In this document: in pieces, positions 48,901 through 56,239 of the stretch | Position numbering within the stretch: position 1 is the stretch's first letter | Layout: every line of letters begins with the position of its first letter | DNA from: Marchantia polymorpha subsp. ruderalis | Taxonomy: Eukaryota; Streptophyta; Marchantiopsida; Marchantiales; Marchantiaceae | Reading direction: 5' to 3' | Assembly: GCA_037833965.1 (NCBI GenBank) | Contig: AP031352.1 | Coordinates: 8,288,501-8,352,500, forward strand | DNA: 64,000 nt | The notes under the pieces: generated by a model | The model's input: the letters and a program-made list of their open reading frames with translations, nothing else | Told to the model about the DNA's origin: nothing | The model's database searches: none | Program-made: the position numbers and the translations under genes

Positions 48901-50888
48901 CACTGCAGGTCGCTCCGCCCTTGCGCGTAATCTTGGAACTGGAAATTGCAAAGTCAAGAATGAGAGAATGAGACTGGAGCGCAGTCTTTTCTTCTCCGAT
49001 TTCAAGAACGTCCAACGTTCTTACTGGTTGCAACGTACGCAGCCGGCTATACGGCTTAACGGTTCGCCCTTTGCATGCGCGAATTCACGTCTCCACCTTG
49101 CGCGCATTCGCATGCTTAAACGTTGAATTCTCCCGCCGCCGCCACCTTCCGGACTCGAGTCCGCTGCAGGGTATACGTCGGCCCTGTTGTCTTTTCCTAA
49201 CCCGCCCTTCTCCGGAGGCGTGTCGCCGCTGGTGCGTTCATTATCCGTCGGCGCCTTGCTGGAGGCGCACATCCAGCCGGAGCGAATTACGCCGGCGCGC
49301 AGTCGTACCGCCTATTTTGTCCTTTATGCCTCGTCCGTTGCTGCCAGCGCATATCCGTCAGCGCAACTCGTGCCAGCGCATCCGGCCGTCAGCGCCACGT
49401 CGGAGGCGTACATCCGACCGGCGCTTTCCTTCCATGAACAGCCGCCAAAGGCGCTTCCGACTCTGAGTTGGTTTCCTCCTGTGAGCGCGTGATTCCGCCG
49501 AAGGCGCATCGCCGAGGGCGTACGGGAATCCTTTCCGGCTGTGAACCCTAGCGCGAACGGCGCATGTCCGGCTACGAGTTTTCCGACGCTCATAACTTCT
49601 CCATTCCTGATCCATCTCCGGCGCTCTTGGGCTCGTTAGAACGAGCGTCCCGAGCTCTTTCTAATGCAACTTCAACCAACTGGATCTACCGTGTATCCCG
49701 ATTGTTATGAAGGTTTTCCCTTTCCGCGCTAGCGGCGCTTCGCCGAAGGCGCACTCATGGTCGGATGCCTTTAGAGGTCCGGGCCCTTCTCCTGACGTCT
49801 TTAGCAAAACCTCCTCCTGAGGTGTCTGCGCCGGAAGCGTAGCTTCCTTGTACGCTAGAGGCGCGTGAGTAGAGACACCTCAAAAAGAAGCCTTTGCCGA
49901 AGGCGCCGAAGACGTTGGCGTTGGTACATCCGACTACGTGATTCTTTGTGCCCTCGTGACGATCTCATCAATCCACTCTATTTAGCGTACCCTTCTCTAG
50001 CTACAAACACTGCTTTGGTACTAGTTTTCTAAAATTGTTTAAATTCTGCAAAAAAACAAAAAGTGTGTTACCACAATTCCTGTGGAAATAGAGCTGTAGA
50101 TAACAGTGCATACTATATGTCTGCAGTATGTAATGAGCGAGGAAGGGAGAGACAACCGTACTTGGCACTTGCAGCCCGTCGGCTACTACATGTGGTTGGT
50201 CGAAATTGATTCCGCGTAAATTCGGGTACTTGGGCAGGATCATGGCCAAAGTTGCACCCAACCCACCGCCCACATCTACTAATGAGGTCAAGGTCTCAAA
50301 GCCTCTGTAATTCTTCAGTAACGCCGAGATCTTTATGTTGGAATGATCATGCATGGCTTTGTTAAACAGCTTGTCAAGCTTAGCATCTGTTGCAATATAC
50401 TCAAACAAGTTCATCCCATGATCAAGCGTATGAGGCTCCGCATTCACATCCAGAACTGGCAAGTGAAGGTTTTGAAAGGTTGGTACGAAAACAGGATCAG
50501 TAGACAGAAGAAGAAATGGAGCTAGCGAAACTCCATCTTCGTTATCAGTGAAATACTTGAGAGTTGAAGTGGGTCCATAACTCCTCTGAGTACAGTCGGA
50601 GTCATTGCCATTCTTCGATACAATCTCTGTCACGATGTTGTTCGATGCCAAGACTCTCAAGATGCGATCCAAATTTTTGGGATCTGCACAGCAGTTCGAG
50701 ACCTTGGCAATGGACGTCGCAATCTCTTCAGCTGTGAGCTCAGCTCCAGGACCTGCGTCCACCAAGATTTTTGGTACACCTAAATTTATGGCAGCTTTCA
50801 AAGTGAATGGGAGGGTAACCATCACAGACATCTGCAAAGCTTGCAGCATCCCAGCTTCGTCATCTCCAAAGTTTTGCTGTGGACTCAT
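33918..50888 (-). CDS. COMT-like O-methyltransferase, gene 3 (intron 1 holds a 15.5 kb retrotransposon)
   Basis: The exons are 50888-50162, 34494-34430 and 34217-33918, encoding 363 aa with no stop or frameshift. Without the element and one ATTCC copy, intron 1 would be exactly 131 bp, as in genes 1, 4 and 5. Splice sites are kept (CCAA|GTACGG donor, GTTGCAG|AT acceptor, and ATAG acceptor for exon 3 where siblings have ACAG). Motifs are LVDVGGGLG near residue 202, WILHDW with His268, Asp296 in place of the usual catalytic Glu (context VINLD), and Glu328 (context RERT). It is most like gene 5. The element lies in the same orientation as the gene, so its terminators or silencing could truncate the transcript. 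Whether full-length mRNA is made cannot be told from sequence. Confidence 0.85.
34545..39410 (-). repeat. Family-B 3' LTR (4866 bp)
   Basis: Read on the minus strand it runs from TGTGGTAACACAC to GGTGGGTTATTACA. It is offset by exactly 10665 from the 5' LTR. A TATA box (TATAAAGTA) is at 35459-35467 and a hairpin at 35439-35455. Confidence 0.92.
35501..38056 (-). CDS. LTR (U3)-encoded protein of unknown function, family B, 3' LTR copy
   Basis: This 851 aa frame lies in U3, sense to gag-pol, from the first ATG (38056, context AACGCAATG as in family A). An upstream in-frame TGA excludes a longer ATG start. The N-terminal ~200 residues contain GLRAF, LDFLLWGWNW, QVLGRCAG, FRTRDYKDR, VHWARLLW and GGTLNHLSPYLI, closely matching family A. 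The middle is rich in Thr, Pro, Arg and Ser (RPTASRTTE repeats). From about residue 600 a long coiled coil (QEERRQNEVLAAELARQTRA) is followed by the conserved THWEVAAQE, LREFELRAA and LRSRSEDWQGR segments and a basic tail. No enzyme or membrane motif is seen. The function is unknown. Confidence 0.72.
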   Translation of the reverse strand: MSKVPQLRVSPLRVPQIGLRAFQDVLTRLKLDFLLWGWNWTCPEMVREYLQERHKPSRGFRPHPERWEICNWAQVLGRCAGEEGDLLFEADSVKVSQEEEVSYNELFKVARHPKNGFRTRDYKDRLRRNVATALLQILQPTKTAYMHGWQVEFVELVLSGAPVHWARLLWKVTRQHAQEERGGTLNHLSPYLIVFYRAMGCLTNAEKTRFPQLSRSYPGRYSREAEVDTDPDEEPASTPPAPAPARAAEERRSERIPRKRKWDERPEDRQPEVPAAPTRGRPTPEPHSRPKQRARRMPTVTEETRRTPTRRNLTQEEIIAQVLGKTAETSAQKAPRPSGGDGRTDSRPTASRMTEGRQTEGRPTERRVEPDSRPETEESLADEPTILRGSSSAEGTSGRTPPTSRPSGVKTRRVYPTPSRTTAGRPTASRTTESQPDSPTARRMGPTTSVRTPSADAPSARTPSAQIAPEGQAAEAGGARVTKVTAASTPSQTEDRAGTGAQAVGSPTALDILAGSGAAVAAEAAARHSSRESPRDSVATEILETEDETSSEEQEEDSVQKTPTGVLCEQIVPLLRYLDRKTSKYASALKPQSYVETIRRRTRSKVARWASRCGVYVDRNTALRQHLAVTQKLYQALQQQKEDAATKSQAEAELIRAKIESELQEERRQNEVLAAELARQTRALEESQRARKEDEELLCNLQTECSDLRTQRADLEMQLAEVESSCRARGELAARVTRCLNGYTHWEVAAQERVTLREFELRAAALTEGDSRSRRRVARKLETFLSGARDTMAHLQSEVTAALRRLGLRSRSEDWQGRDSTRSSPARRRRSTGSAECSRVVWFRADAASGR
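39411..39428 (-). other. Polypurine tract, family B
   Basis: CAATTGAGGAGGGGGGCA on the minus strand directly precedes the 3' LTR. It corresponds to the tract at 28424-28436 of family A. Confidence 0.8.
39448..42288 (-). CDS. pol: Pol: reverse transcriptase-RNase H-integrase, family B
   Basis: This intact frame continues directly after the gag UAG (946 codons without a stop), so it needs readthrough rather than its own start. Numbering from the TTG codon at 42189, the RT active site is FIDD near residue 206. RNase H (HVYVDTSAFA) is near 353, the integrase zinc finger cysteines (CDSCQRTG) near 603, and the catalytic D, D and E lie in GIDFVGP (~635), SDRGTHFLN (~697) and NGLTEKSNG (~728). The GPY/F-like module WMGPYKVIEVF is near 874. 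The protein ends LKKYHV and has no chromodomain. It copies the RNA to DNA and inserts it. It is about 85-90% identical to family A without its nonsense codons. Confidence 0.92.
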   Translation of the reverse strand, partial: QLAAGLGRSEISHTEGIVDPSDCCELQLSPGKGLKVSSQVQGEELNRIQAFLRQYEDVFAWKIEDMKGIPARYGEHRIDLLDEAVPVRQRQYRLNPKYSLLVKDEIDKYLSAGIIYPVLSSEWVSPIVIVPKKLTGKIRVCQDFRKLNAATRKDHHPLPFTDSILDHVAGHECYSFLDGFSGYNQVSIREQDKDKTTFTTDWGTYAYHKMPFGLCNAPATFQRMMTNIFQEHLRKFLEIFIDDFCVFGKRSEHLNHLRQTFDRCRESSLSLHPEKCFFFMTSGILLGHRVSSDGIAVDVEKVKIILELQPPTNLRELRAFLGHVGYYRRFINMYAILAADLTKLLKKDEPYVWGKEQQLAFETLKAKLTTAPVLRSPDWNRPFHVYVDTSAFAIGVVLSQKDDNKKDYPIYFASRQLSAAEKKYTTTEREALGMVYSCKKFRHYLICYEFVFHVDHYALQHLVKKADLSGRIARWVLLLQEFTYTVQTRKGVHHENADYLSRLWTEPIEEEVVDDFPDEQLFQLSASHESRYADLYRFLLTLQCPEGLDAEQRTVFVHKAGPYQLQQGVLFKKMADERLCRCLEESEVPRVVKAMHTEDAGGHYATRNTVTKIVNAGYWWPTMFKDVHDYVRKCDSCQRTGRPTPTTRWPLTPIMPLAPFEKWGIDFVGPIQPVTKGTRRRYILVATDYATKMVEAEATRHDDAAAVARFLFESIITRYGCPLEIVSDRGTHFLNQVIESLTRHFQIKHRKTTPYNPKANGLTEKSNGLLCKILLKVTVNHAHDWDTKLPAALWAYRTAEKVTTRQTPYFLVYGQHPILPIEFEIPTKRTLDQRRLDAEESQAYRLQEVMALEERRQEAEDRTKQLQLRRKEKYDRRLKPVLLEKGDLALLYDSRHARFPGKLHLRWMGPYKVIEVFPNGSIQLAELTGEWLGTRVNGWRLKKYHV
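42283..42291 (-). promoter_or_regulatory. Leaky stop signal UAG-CAA-CUA between gag-PR and pol
   Basis: The gag TAG is followed by CAACTA, which fits UAG-CAR-YYA although the last codon differs from family A (CAATTA). The 33 codons up to the first TTG in pol are open and match family A (GLGRSE, SHTEGIVDP). Confidence 0.78.
42289..45126 (-). CDS. gag: Gag-protease polyprotein, family B
   Basis: This 945 aa protein is intact from the ATG at 45126. The gag domain includes SWYNHESTDP, WAQLKEKFLKRF and AVDWYVTGLPREME. A long Ser/Glu/Lys-rich segment follows. Three zinc knuckles follow: CTTCGQVGHANTEC, CYNCGDMGHYAPSC and CSNCKKSGHTAAEC. The protease active site is DSGSG near residue 780, with the flap and C-terminal region (YDVLLGRPWL) downstream. 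It aligns along its length with the family-A protein. It ends in a UAG with readthrough context, so Gag-PR should be the major product and Gag-PR-Pol the minor one. Confidence 0.92.
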   Translation of the reverse strand: MSTSDSVGNLSARATRKLRRDSEKAVETKRRTKKKTPGEDSAERSPSPTTGRQRCSSSPTESIELTILLDIPPTGTLPEFGQPRISPSTGSPMAEHQANLRQVFSQPTTKHSYPRYTGTGDDDDADSYIKLFESVSIANRETSDEDRLRIFPSLLRKRARSWYNHESTDPTGIRTWAQLKEKFLKRFRELGYDSRVLTRLRNLRRERKENLRDYTERFQDLLDRIPKTGPGEPYSVQQAVDWYVTGLPREMETFCRRGKTDTIQDVIASAETFETSTLDTRRRDRRSTKKKSQGGRRKRRNSPSSTEESSSSESSSSSEEEEDSSSSEEERRKKKRSAIKKKDRGKGIPVKTQGDIAAKVDNLVKNFADLKVHVVGGQDRRKSPARQRANLWCTTCGQVGHANTECMSARPSYPVNAVEWAPQWENPMYYAEPPMYYAEQVEDTAYSVQTAPATTPNPPVHIPRFVPREMAGTLPPRRMAPPGNHTGNHRPRPQFDGCYNCGDMGHYAPSCPHPRKPMGYAPLCSNCKKSGHTAAECDQPQIPRPAVRFVSTPGKEEVQVNQVELSLDPAEGDEVWPEEEVMCGRVETRSSKRRGEGHEDTRRLERREERRKSKEVREGQRRTPSTPPAMRNTQPEQNSEKADRYSEEFRTRDYLPDIKDEVSHLIKEALGAGMTSDDRKAVRPPTPLPTASTGKLPAVTSSTPYDIVKDMGSQRANISFHQLLEDNKTYRRMLMLSLRRPRKPRKEKLPAVYRVEGGDLGPPEIEVEIGGCVIQKVPVDSGSGVNIMTEETANSLGFQTFEPTSRVLRLADQTRRMPLGMLSNVRTNIGGVDFQLSYIILQPLMKKGYDVLLGRPWLYEAKARCDWSRKRLQFRSPADPPTVITVPWTKVPHEGETPSTTSGYTTGGETSSTCTSETETSEDFVGYVTCCSIEEERDEVYPDEE
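45168..45187 (-). other. Primer binding site (tRNA-Asp type), family B
   Basis: TGGCGCCGCTGCCGGGGACA on the minus strand is identical to that of family A. It also starts 22 nt past the 5' LTR. Confidence 0.75.
46124..46132 (-). promoter_or_regulatory. LTR TATA box, family B 5' LTR
   Basis: TATAAAGTA on the minus strand lies 34 nt after the stop of the LTR-encoded frame and 4 nt before the CAAGGC-GTTTT-GCCTTG hairpin (46104-46120). It is the presumed promoter for the genomic RNA. Confidence 0.6.
46166..48721 (-). CDS. LTR (U3)-encoded protein of unknown function, family B, 5' LTR copy
   Basis: It is identical in protein sequence to the copy at 35501-38056, as expected for a recently inserted element. 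In this 5' copy the frame lies upstream of the LTR TATA box. It would be transcribed only by a promoter further upstream, or by OMT gene 3 transcription running through its intron. See the 3' copy for domains. Confidence 0.72.
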   Translation of the reverse strand: MSKVPQLRVSPLRVPQIGLRAFQDVLTRLKLDFLLWGWNWTCPEMVREYLQERHKPSRGFRPHPERWEICNWAQVLGRCAGEEGDLLFEADSVKVSQEEEVSYNELFKVARHPKNGFRTRDYKDRLRRNVATALLQILQPTKTAYMHGWQVEFVELVLSGAPVHWARLLWKVTRQHAQEERGGTLNHLSPYLIVFYRAMGCLTNAEKTRFPQLSRSYPGRYSREAEVDTDPDEEPASTPPAPAPARAAEERRSERIPRKRKWDERPEDRQPEVPAAPTRGRPTPEPHSRPKQRARRMPTVTEETRRTPTRRNLTQEEIIAQVLGKTAETSAQKAPRPSGGDGRTDSRPTASRMTEGRQTEGRPTERRVEPDSRPETEESLADEPTILRGSSSAEGTSGRTPPTSRPSGVKTRRVYPTPSRTTAGRPTASRTTESQPDSPTARRMGPTTSVRTPSADAPSARTPSAQIAPEGQAAEAGGARVTKVTAASTPSQTEDRAGTGAQAVGSPTALDILAGSGAAVAAEAAARHSSRESPRDSVATEILETEDETSSEEQEEDSVQKTPTGVLCEQIVPLLRYLDRKTSKYASALKPQSYVETIRRRTRSKVARWASRCGVYVDRNTALRQHLAVTQKLYQALQQQKEDAATKSQAEAELIRAKIESELQEERRQNEVLAAELARQTRALEESQRARKEDEELLCNLQTECSDLRTQRADLEMQLAEVESSCRARGELAARVTRCLNGYTHWEVAAQERVTLREFELRAAALTEGDSRSRRRVARKLETFLSGARDTMAHLQSEVTAALRRLGLRSRSEDWQGRDSTRSSPARRRRSTGSAECSRVVWFRADAASGR

Positions 50889-51010
50889 TTTAGAACTGGT
50901 GAGCTATCTATATCTAACACGAGTGTTTGTCGTTGAAGTCCTCGTGAGGTGCACTTCTATGCAGGAAAGCGGAGCATGAAAGGATCTGAGAATGATCCCA
51001 TCTAAGCCGC

Positions 51011-51018
51011 CTTATATA
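51011..51018 (-). promoter_or_regulatory. TATA box of OMT gene 3
   Basis: TATATAAG lies 123 nt before the ATG, in GGTATATAAGGCGG, with the conserved CAAGGTGATTG block upstream. The promoter is unaffected by the retrotransposon insertions. Confidence 0.65.
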
Positions 51019-51664
51019 CCATCGAATTTTCCAATCACCTTGTCTCAGTGCTCCCGAGTTCACGTTCACGACATGTCGAAAGCAAGGTTCAACCGATTCC
51101 AACAGCCTTCCAAGACCCGAAGAAACCCGAAGAGACGTAGTCAACGGCACATGCACGACAATATAATAAATTAATGAAAGGCAGTGCTCTATTGAGTACA
51201 CTAACATGTGTATTTAACATCACTGCATTCATCAACTGGCGCCATACTTTCGATAATCATTACTTCTTACGGTAGGGCCTAGGGCCCGCTATCCATATTC
51301 TAAGGAAATACTGATCATCCCATCCACCGCTTAACCAACATGGGAGGCTGCTTACGTATCTTTTGAACGGACTAGACATGCACGTACTACAGTGGGTAAA
51401 TTAAACTTGTCGAGATTTACTGATAAAATACTCGTAAAGAGAAATATATGCGATAACAAAGAGAAATATCTGGATAATATGAATCAGACTATTACCTCTG
51501 GCAAAAAGGTTTTTGTCATAATAATCAATCTAGATAAATATTTTGACATATTGTAGATATGAATATTATTGTTAGATTTTAAATTTCGTATATGAACTTT
51601 CTACTACTCAAATGAATCTAGTAATTTAATATTACGTTATTGGTACTTTGATTTGTTACTCTTC

Positions 51665-54600
51665 TTAAATGAATAGTAACTTGCATGCAACTAAAAAAAC
51701 TAATTTTTTGTTATTTTTCATGCGCATTCAATTTATGATTCAAATGAAGATGTAAAGTAGAACTTTGTATACAACTCTTGTGCTACAAAATTGCATCAAT
51801 TGTAATCACGTTGTTAGTGCAATCTTGCATGCTATAGATCTCAAATTTATTTACAAAAGCTTGCTCAAAATAATATCTAATTTAGTTAAACTTTGAATGT
51901 CAATGCGTGTTGATATGAAATGTGAAGTCAATTGTTACGTTTTGTATAGAAAATTGTGCATATACATCAAGTTTAAAAATTTTAACATTCTGAAAAACTC
52001 GTTGAACATAGCAAAAGTGCTCAAAGCAATTCTTTATAGAATTTGACTAAAAATTAATCTGACTCCCGCTGAAAGCCCTGTAGGCTTTTGAATAAATGCT
52101 TACTGAGCATCCTCCGGAGTTGGTACTTCAAGATCTTTTTTCTACTTTTCGCACTCAAACTCTCCTTTATCCAGCTCATACTTTTTCTCATTATGGACAA
52201 GCTCTTCATCTTTTTGGTCCAGAGCTAGATACTTTAAAAAACGCTCATTGTCATATATTTAAATACAGCAAATCCCTGCCCCACCTACAATGACAGCAAT
52301 AGACGCCAGGATTCCCCAAAAATTTTACTACCCTCAATCAGCTGCCCACTGCACCGCAGAATTACCGGCTCTAGCGGCAGATCCACCACCGGGTGCTTCC
52401 CTTGCATCTGACTGAAAATGAGTGGCCAATTGTTTATGAAATTTGGCTGAAACTAATCATTCAATTAGTGGATATTATACACTTTGCGAGGTGGATTTTT
52501 TAAAATTTAGAACAACTCAATGGAGCACAATGAGAGAAAAAAATAAATAGTCATTCACACAAGAAACTCATAAAAATACTTTATACTTAAATCCTGAGAC
52601 ATAATAAAAGCAAAATGGTCTCCATGGAAAACTATATGGATTTTCATAGATAAAAATGAGTGCTATGAATATATAAAACTATCCACACACAAAATTTTCA
52701 CTCTACCTCTACATATAAAATACAGTCAATTGTATTTTTGTTAGTCATATATTAGTTTGCACAAAGGGCAAAATCTTGTTGTTTACTTTTGCCAGTCTAA
52801 CACCTTGAAATTAATTTTAGCCTCAGTGGTATTTCCAGCCGCAGCCGCAGTAGTCTAACACCTTTAACATTTTTCAAACAATGACATTTGTAATCATTGT
52901 CAAAAAAAATACAGAAAGAAATATAATAATTATTCTTAAGAAAAAATCTTGGAAAAATATATTTTTTTGGACCAAAATCGGAAGATTATCAAATGAAGTT
53001 AAATCTTTGAATTATCATTTTATAAAAAATTTCTCATATATCTTACAAAAAAATACTTAGAATTGTCAAAAATCTATATGTGGTATTTATCACCGTTTAT
53101 ACATTGGATGGTTTGGTGTATATTATATATTAAATCAAACAATTTCTATGTTGTACTAGATTATTTTTCAAGACTTATTTTGGAAAATAACTAGATATAT
53201 ATCTACATAATCTATCCTAAAAATTTTGTTTATAATTTCGTCAGTACATTTTTTTAATTGCTGCTAATTTTCAAAAACAAAAAGTTATAATTCTACAATA
53301 ATTTATAGTAGTCTGAGAGATAATTTCATTATGTGATCAACAAATCTAAATTGATAAAGATATTACATCTTTTCAAACAATCAAAATTAGAATTATATAA
53401 AATTGTGCAGAACAATTTAAGCTAGAATTTTCTAAATACATCCCATATCTACAACTTTATATGAGCACACATTACATAAAAAGAAATTTATTTTCATATA
53501 ATATCTGTCCAATGTAGTCAAATCAAGTACATTTTATCACAATACATATGAGATCGTAATGCAGTATAATATAAGACAGAGCAACACTCTCTCCTTCACT
53601 TTGTTCGCGTGCGACATGTCTGACACTTCAAATTCTGATCATCACTCTACGATGTGTACTCTCAGCTTTGGCACATGAAAATCTTTTCGTCTGCCGTCAT
53701 GTTCAAGAAATCCAAAGAACCAAGATGATAGAAATATCACGCTCTGATATCAATTCTTACGATTTTTCACAAGAAACAGATATAAACACATCAAATGATT
53801 TTGTCCGATGCCATATTGAAGAAAACTAAAGAATCCATCGATTAAAATTGTCACATTTTAACATCAATTGTTACAATCTTTCATGAATAAACACCAAAAA
53901 CACAAGTGCATCCCTCTACCCGCAAACAATAAAGTATGTGGTTGGTTATTATGGACACATAAAGCTTTTACTGATGAAAATCTTAAAATATCATTGAAAA
54001 ATTTCGCTATTTATCTTTGTTAGTGACAATACAATCTAAAATTTAACTAGATTTAAACTAACCTAGGTTAAAGGAGAAATGAGGTAGTAATTACAACTTA
54101 TGTATGTGAAGAATAATTTTCAAATCTGACAACATTATTCTTATATATAAAGATTTTACACATATGTTATGGTTTGAATACATAAAATAATATATGATTT
54201 TAAAAAAACAAATCTTGTAATGTATGTCCACGGTCAAGAGTAAAATCTTCACTTGAGTACAAGTGTATAGAGAGCCTCCATAGTCAAGCTCTCATCCTTA
54301 CTATTCACTCCCAAAGTGCAACTCTAAACTGTAGGTATTGCACGGTTGCTTCTCTCTTCTATACAAGAAGAAATAAGGTGCACATTTTAGTTAATTTAAC
54401 AACAATTAAGTTTCCTAACCATAGTTATCACTAAAGAAGATTGTAAGGCTCAAGATTGATAAGAGAATGATCGAGTCTCGTTGGACTTCTCTTGACAAGA
54501 TATAGGTTTCCAGTCGAGCTAAAAAGAATCTCCCTATCTGAACTATAATTTTAAGTACTAAAACACAAATAAACAAAAATTATCAAGTCTCTTAAAGAAC

Positions 54601-55120
54601 AAACTTACAACCAGAAAAAATAAAATTTGTCAAGAACTTGTCTGGGAGGTAAAAACCACTTACGCTCTACTTGGTGTTTATTACGTCGTCATGTAACCGG
54701 TTCTACTAGAAGGATACTCCTTGAGATAAAAAAAAAAAAAGCTTATCCATGCTAGAAAACTCTTTTATATTGTAACTTACAATCGATAGATTTGATTTCG
54801 TCATCAAAAAGCCAAGTTTAACTTAGAAATGCCGTCACTTCCTAAGCATTCACTCCATTCCATTGTGGAATTATTCTTTCTTTGTGTCTTCTTCCTTGCA
54901 GAACGAGTACTTCTCGATGATTTCATCCCTTGGTCACTTGACATTTTCCTCAATTTTCATAGAGCCTCAGAGCAATCTATTTCCTTGAGAGTCAGGTTCA
55001 CTTGCAAGAGCCTCGTCAGTTACCTCAACTCCTCCTTGATTTCTTAGTGATTCTTAGACTATTCCGAGATAAAGACAAAGACAAGCTATTGATACTTGTG
55101 TTCCACTCAAGCATCAGAGC
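51665..55120. other. AT-rich intergenic region, no gene recognised
   Basis: It is very AT-rich with only short open frames and no recognisable domain. Two diverged ~110 bp units at about 53690-53910 contain a sequence (minus strand, 53738-53752, TGATATCAGAGC) resembling the tRNA-iMet primer site of plant copia elements (TGGTATCAGAGC). This may be a decayed LTR end. Confidence 0.4.
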
Positions 55121-55220
55121 AATTGCTTCCATATTTCATTAAAAAACCTTTTCAATCTAAATATAAATGTAATTGCTTCCATATTTCTTTAACAAACCTT
55201 CGCAATCTAAATATAAATGC
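55121..55220. repeat. 50 bp direct tandem duplication
   Basis: Two adjacent 50 bp units begin AATTGCTTCCATATTTC and end CAATCTAAATATAAATG, with about six differences. Confidence 0.8.
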
Positions 55221-56239
55221 AGTCTATTTAAAACCGAAGTTTCTTAAGATATTCCATTCATCGAAAAACTACCTTCCATATTTCTTCGGTTGCCATGAGA
55301 GCTTTGAATCATGGGCTAGAATGACTCCCGCTGCTGCATGGTTGGAATTATGTCTAGTGAAAGCATATGGATTCTGATGAGAGTGTTGAACATTGCGACA
55401 GTTTGATCACCCGTATTCCCATCCGGTATGTGGACGATGTAGGATTCAATTACCAAAAAATCTTGAGTTCCATTGACTTAGGTCCTGTCAGTTGAGCAAT
55501 CTATACTCTCCTCCACGCATGCGGAAACTAAGAATTTTGTTCTCCTTGTCAAGAAGTTTGAGTTGCTCGATGCTATCAGTACCGGGCAATCTGATATTTG
55601 ATAATCTATCAAAATTCTTCCATTCGTGATCAAAACTTGCTTCAATTTCCTTGTAGAGAGAACCGCTTGCTTGGTGGGAAACACTTTTGGAGGTGTATAA
55701 TTCTCTGGTTTTTTTATTCTGCGGTGTTTAGACTTGCGATGTAGAACATTGGCTCTTCTATGCTCTTGAACTTCCTCTCCATCCTCACTCTCATGTTCTC
55801 CCTTCTGTGTCTATTTTCTGTTCAGTAAACATCAAGCACAAGGTGTCTATCTCTGAATTTACCACATAACATCTGCAAGTATATGTCAAATCAAAATTCA
55901 AAATTTTAAAAATTAACTCCAGCTCTAAACCCAAGCTCTCCATTTTCGCTTAGGAACTCCATGTTAGTTTGCCAATTCTCATCTGTAGTAGAACGCTGCT
56001 GGAACTGAAATCTCTCAAAACTATCTCCCACTCATACTAGTGAACCTGGACATATGATGCAATAAATATCTTATATGTCTAGCGTTTCCAAGCTGCTGCA
56101 GCTGCTAATTGATTCCATCACTTGAAGACGCACTTGGCTGCGCCACCCTGTGTTTGTCGACAACGATCATCCTAGGGGAAGAAAACCTAAACTGCTGTCC
56201 AACTTAATATGCAACATAGTCTGGAGGCCAAAATTGAAT
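55221..56239. other. Intergenic, no gene recognised
   Basis: Only short open frames without known domains are present, and nothing matches the OMT flanks or the retrotransposons. Confidence 0.4.

Larger units (their letters stand above)
34545..50075 (-). mobile_element. Family-B Ty3/gypsy LTR retrotransposon, complete and young (15.5 kb)
   Basis: The element is flanked by the duplication ATTCC (34540-34544 and 50076-50080). It has two 4866 bp LTRs, a primer site, intact gag-protease and pol joined by a leaky UAG, and a polypurine tract. The two LTRs are the same length and encode identical 851 aa proteins. The only difference I noticed is one C/T near 34842/45507. That indicates a very recent insertion. 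All parts needed for transposition appear intact. Confidence 0.93.
45210..50075 (-). repeat. Family-B 5' LTR (4866 bp)
   Basis: It has the same length and ends as 34545-39410. It contains U3 with the LTR-encoded frame, the TATA box at 46124-46132, the hairpin at 46104-46120 and about 0.9 kb of R/U5. Confidence 0.92.

Noticed and set aside
52096-52293. Short frame (65 codons) in the AT-rich region
   Set aside because: There is no recognisable domain, promoter or splice context, and the length is expected by chance.
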